The position numbers were made by a program, and so were the translations under genes. This document shows positions 38,322 through 50,300 of a DNA stretch of 64,000 nt, one piece after another; positions within the stretch are counted from its first letter, which is position 1, and every line of letters starts with the position of its first letter. Below the pieces are notes generated by a model. The model saw only the letters and a list, made by a program, of their open reading frames with translations. It was not told the origin of the DNA and searched no databases. This DNA is from Emiliania huxleyi CCMP1516. Lineage: Eukaryota > Haptophyta > Isochrysidales > Noelaerhabdaceae. Location of the stretch: assembly GCF_000372725.1 (NCBI RefSeq), contig NW_005196379.1:252247-316246 (forward strand). Reading direction: 5' to 3'.

Positions 38322-40436
38322 ATGCTCACGTCTGAGGACACCTCTGCCGCCAGCAAACGGAGCACTGCGTTGCCGGAATACCCACTCGGCGACGGGCCCT
38401 CGAGCTCAGACGATGCGGACACTCTCGACGAGCTGCCGGCAAAGCCTGAGGCGGCAACGCCTGAGACGCCGGACAGCGCAGTCCAATCGCAGAAGGGCCG
38501 CAAGTCCCAGGGGCAGCGCATCCGCCCGTGGACGGGCTTTGGCCCGACGCGCATCAAGCGCAGCGCCACGGCCCCTGCACCGTCAACGCCCCTCAACCGT
38601 CGAAGCAGCGGTTCGCAGATGGACATCGACCAGGAGTCGCTCGCGGCGAACGACGAGATCGACCTCGCCTTTTATCTGCCGGCGGCGCGCCACTACGCAT
38701 GGGTCAAGCAGGTGCAGCAGTCGGAGGACTGGCACGACCACCTGCAGCTGTTTTTGGATATGGACCTGTGGCAGTCCTCGCCGGCCGCCTTCCTCTTCGT
38801 GGCCGTGTCCACCACGACCATCCTGGCGCAGGTGGTGCTCATGATGGTCGAGACGGACTCCTTCTCCATTAGCGAGGTCGCTCCTCTCGACCGGTGCGCC
38901 ATCTGGATCATCAGCTGGGTCATCACCTCGGTCTTTACGCTCGAGCTCGTGCTGCGCACCGTCTCGATGCGGTCGGTGAGCGAGCTTTGCTCCTCGGCGG
39001 CGTGGTGGGTCGACTTTGTCTCGGTGGCACCCGACTACCTGGTGCTCATCATCAGTGTTGCCGTACGCGGCAGCAAGATGAACCCGTGCGTTGACGCGCA
39101 GATGCAGACGCCCGAAGCGATCGAGATCATGAGCGAGCTGCTGCGCGCGTTTCGTGTCGTCCGGATCCTCAAGATCCTGCGACTCAACCCGGACACGCTA
39201 GTTCTCTTCCGCGCGATCTCGCTGTCGATGCGCGCGCTCGCGGTGCCGCTCGCCTTCCTCTTCATCGGCGCCTTCTTCTATGGGGCGCTCATCTTTTATT
39301 TTGAGCACATGGAGCTGGTCCTCATCCGCGGGCTGCCGGACGCAGTCAAGTTCAACGACCTCGGCGAGGCCATCTGGTGCATGATCGTCACCTTCACGAC
39401 GGTGGGCTACGGCGACGTCTCGCCAGTGAGTCACATGGGCAAGGCCATCTGCGCGGTTGCCATCCTCAACGGCGTCATCCTGCTCGCGATGCCGCTCAAC
39501 ATCGTCGGCGCCAACTTTGCAGTCGCGTGGGAGGAGCGCTCAAAGCTGATGTTTGTGCGGCAGGTGCAGAAGAAGTGCATCGACCAGCGCATGTCCCTCG
39601 CCGGGATACGGAGGCTCTTCCAAGAGGCGGACACACACAACTCGGGCCAGCTCGACTACCTCGAGTTTCGCGCGCTCTGCCGCGAGCTCGGGCTCTACTT
39701 TTCGTCGTCCGAGGCGCGCCGCCTCTTCAAGCTCTTCGACGAGGACCAGACGGGCGAGATCTCCTTCTTCGAGTACTGCCACCTGATCTTCCCGAACCTG
39801 GACGTGGAGATGCTGTACGAGAAGGGCGCTTTCACGCTGAGCGGCACCATCGCCGAAGAGGAGCCGAGAACAGGGGCGGGCGCCGTGCCGCTTCCAGAGG
39901 GCGGCGCAGCCGCGACCGACCAGCCCGCCAGCTTCATCCCGAGCAGCTACTCCAGCCGGCAGCTCACGCTGCTGAAGCAGGCGTTCCGCGCGGAGGAGCT
40001 CGAGTCGCGCGCGGCAAATCTGGTGTACCAGCCGCCGCCCTCCAGCGCTGGAGCTCTAGTGGGCGGCGGCGCCAATGGCCCGTATCGGGGCATCAAGAGC
40101 CGCACCATGCCGCAGCTGCCGCAGCTGCCACTGCCCACGCAGCAGGCGCCGTCGCCGGCGCGGTCGTTCAAGCGCGCCTCCTCCTTCCGGTTGGGTGATG
40201 GCAGCGGTGGCGCCCGCAAGAGCTCGGGGGAGGCGCGGGCGGCCCTGCACCAGCTGCCGCTGGCTGCGCGCGTAACGGCGCGGCTGGACGCGCAGGACGC
40301 CCGGCTCGAAGAGCTGAGGGCCATGCTGGAGCGGCTGGTGGAGGCGCGCCTGCCGCAGGAGGAAGGCGGCGGCGGCGGCGGAGGCGGCGGCGACATGGAC
40401 AGCGACGGGCATCATGATGCCGCACTGAGCACGTAA
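38322..40436 (+). CDS. voltage-gated K+ channel with C-terminal EF hands
   Basis: An intronless gene of 704 residues; the first in-frame ATG is at 38322 (the frame is open upstream from a GTG at 38172). The N-terminus is Ser/Pro-rich and cytosolic. S1-S3 helices include FLFVAVSTTTILAQVVLMM, IWIISWVITSVFTLELVLR and WWVDFVSVAPDYLVLIISVA. S4 carries regularly spaced arginines (LLRAFRVVRILKILRL), and S5 and the pore follow with the selectivity filter TTVGYGD and S6 (AVAILNGVILLAMPLNIVGA). After S6 come two EF hands (DTHNSGQLDYLEF and DEDQTGEISFFEY), each with acidic loop residues in the right places, then a Pro/Ser-rich linker and a short C-terminal coiled coil. It should be a tetrameric, voltage- and Ca2+-modulated K+ channel. 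The channel type is secure; cellular location is not shown. Confidence 0.92.
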   Translation: MLTSEDTSAASKRSTALPEYPLGDGPSSSDDADTLDELPAKPEAATPETPDSAVQSQKGRKSQGQRIRPWTGFGPTRIKRSATAPAPSTPLNRRSSGSQMDIDQESLAANDEIDLAFYLPAARHYAWVKQVQQSEDWHDHLQLFLDMDLWQSSPAAFLFVAVSTTTILAQVVLMMVETDSFSISEVAPLDRCAIWIISWVITSVFTLELVLRTVSMRSVSELCSSAAWWVDFVSVAPDYLVLIISVAVRGSKMNPCVDAQMQTPEAIEIMSELLRAFRVVRILKILRLNPDTLVLFRAISLSMRALAVPLAFLFIGAFFYGALIFYFEHMELVLIRGLPDAVKFNDLGEAIWCMIVTFTTVGYGDVSPVSHMGKAICAVAILNGVILLAMPLNIVGANFAVAWEERSKLMFVRQVQKKCIDQRMSLAGIRRLFQEADTHNSGQLDYLEFRALCRELGLYFSSSEARRLFKLFDEDQTGEISFFEYCHLIFPNLDVEMLYEKGAFTLSGTIAEEEPRTGAGAVPLPEGGAAATDQPASFIPSSYSSRQLTLLKQAFRAEELESRAANLVYQPPPSSAGALVGGGANGPYRGIKSRTMPQLPQLPLPTQQAPSPARSFKRASSFRLGDGSGGARKSSGEARAALHQLPLAARVTARLDAQDARLEELRAMLERLVEARLPQEEGGGGGGGGGDMDSDGHHDAALST

Positions 40437-41134
40437 GAGTGCGAGTGTGGCGCGCGAGAGAGCGCTAGTACACGGTACTCGCGTCGCGTCGTTGATTTAG
40501 TTAGGAGAGGGCCTCGAGGAGAGGGCAGGACCCAAGGTGAGGGCGCGTGTGGGCTTCCATCGCGCGGCTCGGCTGGCGCGACCTGTATAGAGCTAGATCG
40601 AGGATAATCTACTAGATGGAAACGCGCATGTCGGACGTAAAAGATGCGCGCGCGGGGGCACGGAGTGTGCACAACTCTCTCCGTCTGGCGCAGCGCCAAA
40701 CACCCCAACCGAACCTGCAAAACGCACGGAACCTGCCAGTGCCACACCCCGCCGCGGCGGGTCCCCCGTCCCCGGGTCCCCGCACACCGACCGCGCGGGG
40801 GCCCCCTCCGAGACAAAAAACTTAACGCTCAACTTGAAAGAATTTAACCAGCAAAACTCATAATCACAGCAGACAGGCTCGACACTGGTGTGGACTGGCG
40901 CGTGTGCGCGCTGCGCCGCTGCCCGCTGCTGCTGCTGGCACTATCACTGTGGCATACCAAAAAAGAAATAAAATCTAGCCGCAAGGAAAGAAAGGAAGTG
41001 CGCAGCGCAACTAGGGATGCCATGCGGATGGGAGAAGGACAGACTCCGTCTTGCAAGCAAGGATCTTGGGAAGCGACGATCAAGGGGGGGCATAGTCGCG
41101 ACCCTCCCCCTAGGTGCTAGGACCCCCCTTCCCC
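40437..41134. other. intergenic, no gene seen
   Basis: Downstream of the K+ channel. Contains a purine-rich AAAAAAGAAATAAAATC stretch near 40960 and otherwise nothing I can name. Confidence 0.5.
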
Positions 41135-41590
41135 GCACTCCAGCACTTTTGGGGAGCACTTGGGGTGCAGTCATTTTAACCTCACACCCAGGGGCCGGGA
41201 AGCTAATGAAGCGCACCCAGCGGGCCGGATGGATCGGCATCGGGCTACGAGCAAGAGAGCCCTGACCCTGTGCTGACCCTTGCGGGGCTTGCGCCTTGCC
41301 CTTCCTTCCTTGGGTGGGGGTGCCGGGTGCGCGTTCGCAGGGTGGGGGCCGTATCGTAAACAGGGTTTCCCCATCCATAGGCCGTAGCTGCAGAACGCAC
41401 CGTCTAGCCTCCCGAGAATTCTTTTTCTGACGCCGACACACACACAGTGAGGCGACACAGGCGCGCGGAGTGACGCCAGAAATCGCCGCCGCAGCCACGC
41501 ACGCCAGCCTCTGACCGACCGCACAAGCACGCGCGCCGCGCGCGCGGCCGCCCTGTTGCTGCGGCGCCGGGGGCTGCACGCTTCTTTTAC
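41135..41590 (-). repeat. dispersed repeat family B, uninterrupted copy
   Basis: The minus strand reads CAGCCCCCGGCGCCGCAGCA, then the GTCGGCGTCAGAAAAAGAAT block, then CTATGGATGGGGAAACCCTG and GGGTCAGGGCTCTC, the same order as 36984-38125 but without its two insertions. It serves as the empty-site reference for the nested insertion at 37520-37913. Confidence 0.9.
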
Positions 41591-41639
41591 CTATGTTTCC
41601 AGTGCGCGCCACTCCCAAAGCAGAAAAAAGAAACAGGAC

Positions 41640-41775
41640 GACAGAAAGAAAGAAAACAGACAGCGCGAGGGAGGGATGGGAGGACGGCACGCCGCCACCA
41701 CACAGGGCTTTTAAGAAGAGGGGTGTGGTGCGCTAGCCGTCGCGACCCTTGGCGCCACCACACAGGGATTTTAAA
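41640..41775 (+). repeat. dispersed repeat family A, copy with internal partial duplication
   Basis: Matches the family core from AGAAAGAAAGAAAACAGACA through the CCGCCACCACACAGGG block and CTAGCCGTCGC, then repeats the CACCACACAGGGATTTTAAA portion. It ends about 60 bp before the start of the NHL-repeat gene. Confidence 0.88.
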
Positions 41776-41835
41776 AGAAAGCGCGGCGGTATCTCCCGCT
41801 TGGTTCGAAGTGCACCTGCCGCACGACGACGATCG

Positions 41836-43638
41836 ATGGCGACACCTGCGAAGAAGGCTTCCTCTGCAAGCGCGATGAGCAACACGGTGGCGACTCGCAC
41901 GCGCGGCGCGCGGCGACGCGAGCAGAAGCACTCGCTCCCCATCCATCCGGTGGTCGCGGTGCACGTGGCGCGCGTTAGTGCTCTCTACCACGGCGAGACG
42001 TTTGAGCAGACGGCAAGGGTGTGCGTGGCGTGGCAGAAGGGCTCGAGCCAGGCGCGGCACCTTAAGAAGTGCAGCTCCTATGGCGAGCTCAAGTCGGGCA
42101 AGCGCTACGCCCGCTTCGACCGCCCGCACGCCGCAGCCTTCCTGCCAGACGGCAACCTCGTCATCGCCGACTGCGACAACTTCCGGCTGCAGACGTGGTC
42201 GAGGGCTGCAGACTCCTACATGATCCAGGAGCGAGACCTCGGTGCGACCGCGTGCCCGACGGGCGTCATCAGCGAGGGGAGCTTCCTCTACATCGTCGAG
42301 CACGGCGCCACACCCTCCCGCGCAACCGCCCAGCCGCCCCGTCCCTGCCCTCTGGCTCACGCCTCTCCACGCCTGTGGGCAGGGTCACACCGGGTGGTCA
42401 AGACGCGCGCCTCGAGCGGCAGCCTCGTCGCGGCGGCGGGGCAGTGGGGCGGCGCCGACGGCGAGCTCCGCCACCCGTGGGGCCTCGCCTCGAGCGGCAA
42501 GGCCATCTACGTGGTCGACGGAGGCAACGCGCGCATCTGCTGCTTCGCGCTCTCGAACCTGGCCTTCCGCTTCGCCTTTGGGGACGGCGGCTTTGGGCCG
42601 GAGGGCCAGTACCGCCTCGTCGACCCGAAGGGGATCGCGCACCACGCAGGCCCCAACACCCTCCGCCCCTGCACCTCCGCCTCTGCACCTCCGCCTCTGC
42701 ACCTCTGCCTCTGCACCTCCGCCTCTGCACCTCCGCCTCTGCACCTCCCCGCATCTCTTCCTCCGCTCCCCCCCCCTCCCATCACCCTGCCGCCCCCCTC
42801 GCAGGGCGGCTCTACGTGGCCGACGCTGGCGCGCACTGCGTCTGGGTGCGGCAGCCAAAACACAAGACCCTCGCCCACCCACCTCCCAGCCCCAGCCTCC
42901 CATCCCGCCTCCCTAGACCGCCCTCCTCGCCCCCCCCGCCCGCCTCGCCCCCCGCCCGCCTCGCCCACCCCCTCCCGCCCACCTCAGGTCTTCGACGAGC
43001 ACGGCTGCCTCGAGCGCGTGATCGGCAAGCCGGACAGCTACCGGCCGGACAGCTTCGCGAAGAGCGACGCGCCGGGCGCATTCGCGGCGCGCGCACACAC
43101 GCGCACCAGAGAGGGGCGGCACCAGCCCTTCCCCCCTTGCCTCCCCCTCACGCGTCGCCTCCCGTCCTGCAGACGCCGATGGGCATCGCGATCGGCAACG
43201 GGCGGCTGTATGTCACAGAGGCGCAGGGCGAGAGGCTGCAGGTGCTCGGCATCGGCGGCGAGCCGCTGCAGATCGTCCGCTTCGGCGCGCCTCTGCCCTC
43301 GGAGAGGGCCGGGCCCGCCTCCCGACGGCGTGACCACGACACGTCCTCGCCCCGGTAGGTGCTCCCGCATCCGGCGTGTGCGTCGACGCGCGCAACGTCT
43401 GCGTCACTCTCTTTGAGCCCGAGATGGGGGGCCTCGACTTGCAGGCGAGATGTAGCCGAGATGCTGCCGGAGGGGGGGGGCTCGCGCCCTCTCCTCCCCC
43501 CTCTCTCTTTCCTGCCGCCACCACTCGCGCCGCCACCACTCCAGCCGCCGCCCCGTGCAGACGCCAAAGAAGCTGCCGCCCGCCGTGCACATCTTCGACG
43601 TCTGCCAGCAGTCGAACCTCTTCGAGACGACCCTCTAG
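41836..43638 (+). CDS. NHL-repeat beta-propeller protein
   Basis: Seven exons (41836-42304, 42383-42649, 42805-42845, 42988-43086, 43173-43284, 43359-43444, 43561-43638) give 383 residues with all phases consistent. The N-terminus is basic. NHL-type blades follow: FDRPHAAAFLPDGNLVIADC, LRHPWGLASSGKAIYVVDGG, GRLYVADAGAHCVWV, TPMGIAIGNGRLYVTEAQGE and a last partial blade with GVCVDARNVCVTLF. NHL propellers bind proteins, RNA or peptides; there is no RING, B-box or lyase motif to narrow the role. Five of the six introns begin with GC (only intron 3 is GT). Intron 2 holds a CACCTCCGCCTCTG minisatellite (about 42663-42748). A family A repeat abuts the promoter. Confidence 0.75.
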
Positions 43639-44342
43639 AGTCTCGTTATGTCCCGCCGCCGCTCGCTTGCGCCAGTGGCCGGACGACGTGACCTCCCGCG
43701 GAGACCGTCTCGGGAGGGCTGCTGCCGCCATTGCGCCGCAGGTCACAGCCCGGCATTTGCCTGCTGGCACACATGATACTGATACGCGGGCCAGAGAGCC
43801 ACGCGCGCGCGCACGCACGCACGAATGTAGAGGAGACCGCATGTTCCGTGGACTTGTGGGTAGAGGCAGTCAGGGTGCGAGAGTCGAGTGGGAGGCGGGT
43901 GCGCCCCGCCGCACACCGGCAACTCGTGTGCCGTGTGCGCGCAGCGCGGCGGGCCGGCGCGTCGCGCGAGGCGCGAGATCGAGCAATCTTGCTCTTGAGG
44001 GGCATGGAGACTGAGCTCTGAGGGGCCGGGTGTGGGCTCGGCCTCAGGCTCTCCCTGCCTCTCGCGCCAAATACTGTAGCAAAGAATGTTGGGATTTGGC
44101 AGACACCGTACACACCGTAAACTCCTCTCTCTCTCTCTGATGAGACTCTCTCGATCTCACATTCTCAACTCATCTCTGAACATCTCCTCTCGTCTCTGCT
44201 CTCTCGGTACTCGCAACTCGGACGCGACACATCCTCAAAATTGAGCGACACGACACCATTCGACAACGACATCAAACATCATCAATACGTCACAGGTGGC
44301 TGATACTGTACCTTGCATGAGAGCAAACCCCCCGCAAAACTA
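43639..44342. other. intergenic between NHL gene and VPS13 3' end
   Basis: Convergent 3' flanks. A CTCTCTCTCT/TCTCATC-type pyrimidine stretch covers about 44116-44215. No gene recognised. Confidence 0.5.
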
Positions 44343-47300
44343 TCAATCATGCTGCAGCGTCGCCGTCAAAGACCGCGGCCGCCGAACGTCGGCCGCCGGC
44401 GTCGGGAAGGGACGCTCGCCGGCGTTGAGGCGGGCCACTCGGACGAGCTCGTGGAGCGCGGCGGCGGCGGCGACGCTCGGGCAGCGCACCTCGCGCCGCG
44501 CGGGCTCCGCCGCCAGCGAGCCGTCCTCGCGGTGCTCCTGCACGAGGACGCAGAACACGTCCCCGCGCAAGTGCGTGATCAGCACGTGCGTGAGCTCCGC
44601 CGTCCACAGCGGCGCCAGCGGCGCGGCGCCGCTCACGAGCACGAGGCGCGTGCTGGTGAGCAGCAGGTCCGCCTCGGCGTCGACCGCCTCGACGACGTGC
44701 AGCAGCGTCTGCGTGCGGCCGAGCTGCTCCTCCATCGAGGAGAGGACCTGCTCCCCCCGAGCCAAGGCCGCCCCGTCGCAGAGCGGCGCCAGCAGCTGCC
44801 GCTCCTGCATCACGCGCGGGGCGCGCGCGCGGCCCGGCTCGCCGCTGCTCGTCAGCCGGCCGAGCTCCACGCCCTTGACGAGCGCGCGGAAGGCGTCGAG
44901 CGAGGTCCGCATCGAGCTGAGCGAGCCGACCAGCCCCATCAGCAGCGCGTGCCGCAGCCCGTGCAGGAACGCGATCGGCAGCACGCCCGTCAGGAGCGCG
45001 CACTCGAGCGCGAACGGCATCGACGACGCGCCCGCGCGGCCGACCCGCGCGACGATCGCGCTGCTCGCGTTGGCGTGGAGGAAGGTCGCCGCCTTGGCCG
45101 TCTCCCGCGCGAGCCCGCCCACGCCGCGCAGCGTCGCCTCGAGCAGAAAGAGCTGCTCCTCGCTGTTCTCGAGCAGGCTCGCGGCGAGGCTGGTCGTGAT
45201 GGCTTGGACGCTCTGGCCGCCCGCGCGGAGCGCGTTCGAGACGGTCGCCTGCAGCAGGTGCCCCGCGGCGCGCGCGAGGACGGCGGGCAGCCTCCTCCAC
45301 GACGAGCGGCGCATCTCGTGCACGTGCTTGGTCCAGCCCTTTTGGAGCTTGCGCAGCAGCCCGTACGGGTCTCCGAGCGCCGTCGAGGAGGGGAGGAGCT
45401 TGTACGCCTGCTGCAGCAGCGCGCGACCATACCGCTGGCCGAGCTCGAGCCCGATGCCGCCGAGCGAAGGGAGGAGCACCCCCTTCATCGAGACGGCGGG
45501 CAGCTTGACGGGCATCTGCTCCGCGGTCAGCAGCGTGCTGCCGAGCAGCCGAAAGTAGTGCGTGAGCAGGAGCGACATGGAGGAGGCGCCCGCGCCAGAG
45601 GCGCCCACGCCGCGCGAGCGCGGCGCGAGCCGCAGGCTGAGGCGCAACTTCACCTGGTGCAGCCGCAGGTCCTGCAGGTAGAGGCGGGCCACGCTGCTGC
45701 TCGGCTCCCGCGCGAGCCCTCGCACGTCGGTCGCCACGGTGGTCTCGAGCACGGGCGGCACCGCGGAGCCCGAGAGGGCGGGGTCGGCCGCCGAGGAGCT
45801 CGCCGCCGCGAGCACCGAGGTGGCGACCGAGGTGATGATCTCCTCGTCGAGGCGCAGGTCGATCTCGGGGCAGATGGCGACCACCTGGTGCAGCACCGTC
45901 ACCGGCCGCCGCTCCGAGTGGTCCGACTGCAGCGAGAGGGCGTCGCGGCGGGTCGAGACGCCCGCCCGCAGCAGGACGGCCCGCGATGGGTCGAGGACCG
46001 GCCCCTGGTAGTCGAGCTGGATCGAGGCGACGGCGACGGCGTGCGTGCGAGGCTGGTCGGGCGTGGCGCCGCGGCGCGAGGCGAAGCGGAGCCCGCGCAG
46101 CGAGAGGCAGAGCAGCTCGCGCGGCGCGTCGTCCCAGACGGTGACGCCGAGCTTCGGGATCTGCAGCTGCACCGACAGCTCGTGCGGGCCGTTGGCGGCC
46201 GGGCGCGAGTACGGCGCGATCAGGTGCGAGTAGGGCGCGATCACAGAGGCGGCGCGGACGGGAGACATGATGAGCGGCAGCCTGCGGCTCGAGGGCGGCG
46301 CCTCGCCGCCGGCCGGGTCGCCGCCCGCGACCTCGCGCAGCACGACGCGCACCAGCACCGGGTCGACCACCACCTGCAGGACGGCTCAGGGAAGGTGCAG
46401 GGGGAAGGCGCAGGGAAGGCGCAGGGAAGGCGCAACACGGGGACGGCCTGCAGCTCGACGTACGGCCGGCGCAGCAGCCGCGCCAGCCTCGGCCGCTCCA
46501 TCCTCGACGGCACGGCGCGGCACTGGAAGCGGACCCCGACCGAGGGCAGGTCGACGGCGAGCGCCGCCGCCCCGCCCGGCTCGTCCCACGCGTACGGAAA
46601 GCTCGAGCCGGCAGAGACAGCGCACACGATTGGCACGCCCGCCTGCTGGAAGCGCGCCTCGTGCTTCGTCAGGTTCTGCACCAGGATGGGGGGCGCGACC
46701 CCGCGCTGCTCCGCGAGCGAGAGCACGACGGTGCCTCGATTCTCGAGCCGCTGCGCCACCAGCCGCACAAACTCGACCGAGCCCTCCTGCAGGTTGCGCA
46801 GCCGCAGCGTGAGCTCGGTGCCGTTCGAGAGCGCGCCGCGCATCAGGTCCGTCACGGGGATCGAGCCCGACCACTCGGCGCCCCGCTCGGAGCGCCGCAG
46901 CTCGAGCAGCTTCGGGAGGTGCGCGTCCTGCCAGTGCAGCACCGCGTAAGCATCCGCCTCCGCGGCGGGCGCGACCAAGAAGCCCGTGTCGGCGCCGCAG
47001 CCGCTCTGCCGGTACTCGACGCCGCCGCCCGTCCGGTTGAGCAGCACGAAGCGCGGGGAGAGCGTGAGCAGCAGCGAGCTGCCCATCCGGTGCGGCACGT
47101 GGCAGGCGCGCGCGCCGACGTGCAGGAAGCGGTCGGCCTCCGACTCGTCCGCCTCGTCCAGCCTGTCGGAGCGGATGCAGTCCTGCAGGTGGAGCTCGTC
47201 GTCATCCGTGTTGATCAGGTCGGCCGTCGAGATGTAGGCCGTGCACTCGCCGCCTCCCCCGGCGCCCGGCGCCTCCGAGCCGAAGCGGCCGCGCGAGAGC

Positions 47301-50300
47301 CGCGCGAGCAGCTGCTTCCGCAGGTCGACGCCGAGCAGCGGCGGCGTGTTGGCGTGATCGACCATGATCTCCGGCGCCTGGCCGGGGAGCGCGCCGTGCA
47401 CCGGGACTGGCCCCGCGTCGAGGGCGGGGAGCACGGTCGGGGCCGCGTCCGAGTCGAGCGGCAGGCAGCGCACGTCCACGCCGAGCTCGTTCTTGATCCA
47501 GAACCAGGAGCAGACCTCCGCCTGAGGCCGGGTACGAGTGGTGAAGCGACACTCCGTCGGTGCTCCGGAGCCGCGAGCAAGCCCCGGCCTCCATCCCGCC
47601 CCTCGCGTACGAGAGGAGCACGCGCAAGGCGAGCGACGAGCTGGCGCTCTGGGCCGAGTCCTTTGCGCCCGCGCTCCCCGACGGCTGCGCCTCGCCCGGG
47701 CAGCGCAGCGCCCGCTCGTCCACCCTCTCCTCCTGCTGGCCGGCGCGCATCTGGACGCCGATCGGCAGCGACCACTGGTAGCCCGGGCAGCGCGCCCGCA
47801 AGTAGAAGCCCTTTGCGCACGCGGCGTAGATCGAGAGGCTCTTGCCGCGGCCGAGCCGGGCGCGCCGCACCGCGCCCCCCTTCCCCGCGCTGCTGCTCTC
47901 CCCCGCCGCGCCCGCCCGGCCCGAGCTGGCCACGACCTCGCTGAGCTCGAACTCGAGGTCGCAGAGCAGCCCGTTGTGCACGACAATCGGCGCGTGGAAG
48001 CAGACCTGCCAGCCGTGCCGCGGCGTGTCGAGCCGGTCGACGGTGAGCAGGTGGCACGCCCTCCCCTCGCCGCCCCAGTGCATCCTGCCTTGCCCCCCGC
48101 CTCGGAGGGCCTGCAGCGACGCCGCCGTCAGCTCCAGCCTGTCGCGCGGCTCCGCCTTGTCGCGCGGGTCGGCCGCGTCGGCCGCCGCGCTGCTCTGCAG
48201 CCAGCCGCACTGGAACTCGAGCGGCACCGGCATGCGCTGGCCGGGGGCGATGGCGAGGGGCAACGAGGCGATCGCCTGCGCGTCTCTGCGGCAGAGGCGC
48301 AGCTTGACCTCGTCGGCGCACGTGTTGTGCAGCACGATGGTGCTGTGCAGGGTGACGAGCGTCGTCACGCCTCGCTTGCCGCTCTCCGCCAGCACGTTGA
48401 CGATCTGCGACGCGCGGGAGGCGTGCCCGAACCACAGCCGGTACCGCTCGCGGAAGGGCGGCTGCAGCTCGAGCGGCTGGAAGCCGGGGAAGGAGACGAG
48501 CAGCCCGGCGGACGCGAGCGAGGCCGTCTCCCCGGGCGGCAGCTCCTCCTCCGCCGGCTGCCCCTCCGCCGCGAGGGAGAGGGGCGTGAAGGAGAGGGGC
48601 GTGCCGGTCGCGTTGTGCAGCTGGAAGGGGGCGAAGGCCGTGGCTTGCCGCGGGCCGGTGCCCGCGTCCATCACGGCAGGCAGCCGGTGGGAGAGCGCGA
48701 GCGCCGCCGCGACCATCGACGTCGAGACGTGGAACTCGAGGTTGCCGCGCACGCCGAGGTCGAGCGCGCGCCGGCCGAGGTCGAGCTCGACCTCGACGAG
48801 GCAGAGCTCGACGAGCGGCTCCCAGCCCTGCGGCTCGTCCCTCCGGCTCCCGTCCCGCCGGTACATGTACAGCGAGACCCACGCGCTCGCGCCGAGCCGG
48901 CCGCCCTCGCCGAGCGTGCGCGCCTCGAACGGGTCGTCGGCGCGCAGCATGGCCTGCGCGAGCGGCGCCCCCGGCCCGTCCGAGTCGTCGAGGAGCGTGG
49001 CGAGGACGGAGCTCAGCCGCAGCTCGAGGGAGCGACTCGGCGCGGCGGCGGCGGGCGGCGCGGAGCTCGCCTTGGCCACCTCGGCTCTCCCCGCCCCGTG
49101 CGCAGCCTCGGCCGCCTCCGTCTCCTCCTCTCGCGCGTCGAAAAACTCCTCCGTGTCGGCGTCGCTCTGGTTGTCGGCCTGCTCGGTCGCCTTCTCGGGC
49201 GGCGAATGGGCCCGCAGCGCCGGCGAGGAGCCCGACGCGAGCTTGCTCGCCGACGCGAGCTTGGCGAGGCCCGCCGCCTCGTCGAGCAGCCGACCGACGC
49301 AGAGCAGCTGCGTCAGCGACACCTGCAGCTGCACCTCAGAGGCGACGACCGTCGCAACCTCGCCGCGCGGGTCGAGCCGCCACCGCACGTCGATGTCGCT
49401 CGGGCAGAGCACGACGGCGGTCGTGCTCTTGGCGGCGACAAGCCACGAGACCGAGCACGGGCGGACCGCCAGGTAGACCGTCTCGCGCGATGGCGTCGTC
49501 AGCCCGCCCTGCGCCTTGTACCGCAGCTCGACCGCCGCCGAGACGCACGGGCCCTGCCGCGCCTCGTCGAGCAGCACAGCGTCGAACTGCTCGAGCCGCA
49601 CGTCGACGGTCATCGGGTCGTCGCTCGGCTGCGAGAGCAAAGCGACGAGGTCCACCCCGTCGAGCGCGCGCAGCAGCGGGCCGAGCGACGGCACCACCTC
49701 GCGCGCTCTCGAGGGGCACGCGGACACGCGCACCCGCGGCAGCACCGCCTCGACCAAGTAGATGCCCTCGCGCTCGACCGTGTCCAGCCGCACGCGCCGC
49801 TCGGCCTCCCGCTGCCCGCCCCCTTCGCTCGCCCACCCAAGCTCCAGCGAGAAGCCGTGCGGCGCCGACCCGCCGCCGGCCGGGAAACGGGCGGCCAACG
49901 AGTCGAAACGCAGGGAGATCGTCTCTGTCTTGAACGCTGGCGCCTCCGCCTCCGCCTCCTCCTCCGCCTTGGGCGCCGGCGGCGTCGAAGCAAGCGCGAG
50001 CTCGATCCTCGCTATCAACAAGCTCGCTAGCCCCTCCGCAGCCTGCTGCGGGCCAGAGCGGCTCGAGGCGCGGAGCCGCACGCCCACCCGCTCGACCTTG
50101 ACCTCTGTGCGGGGCGAGGGACGCTCCTCTGCGGCCGGCGCCTCGGCCGCCCCCGCCGCGTCCGGAAGCGCGCTGCCGAGGCGCTGCGCCGCCTGCACCA
50201 CTCCCAGCAGGCCAGCGACCTGGTCGATGAAGAAGTCCGCGTCGAGGGAGCCCACGTGCACGCTCCTCTCCGCCTCGGAGTCACTCAGCCGCACGGTGAG

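Noticed and set aside
44313-46949. 878-codon plus-strand frame over the VPS13 3' end
   Set aside because: Shadow of the real exons: composition-driven and no recognisable motif.
47538-50030. 830-codon open frame on the plus strand opposite VPS13
   Set aside because: It is the antisense of the VPS13 exon in GC-rich DNA; the sequence is Arg/Leu/Ala-rich without domains, whereas the minus strand gives clear VPS13 content.
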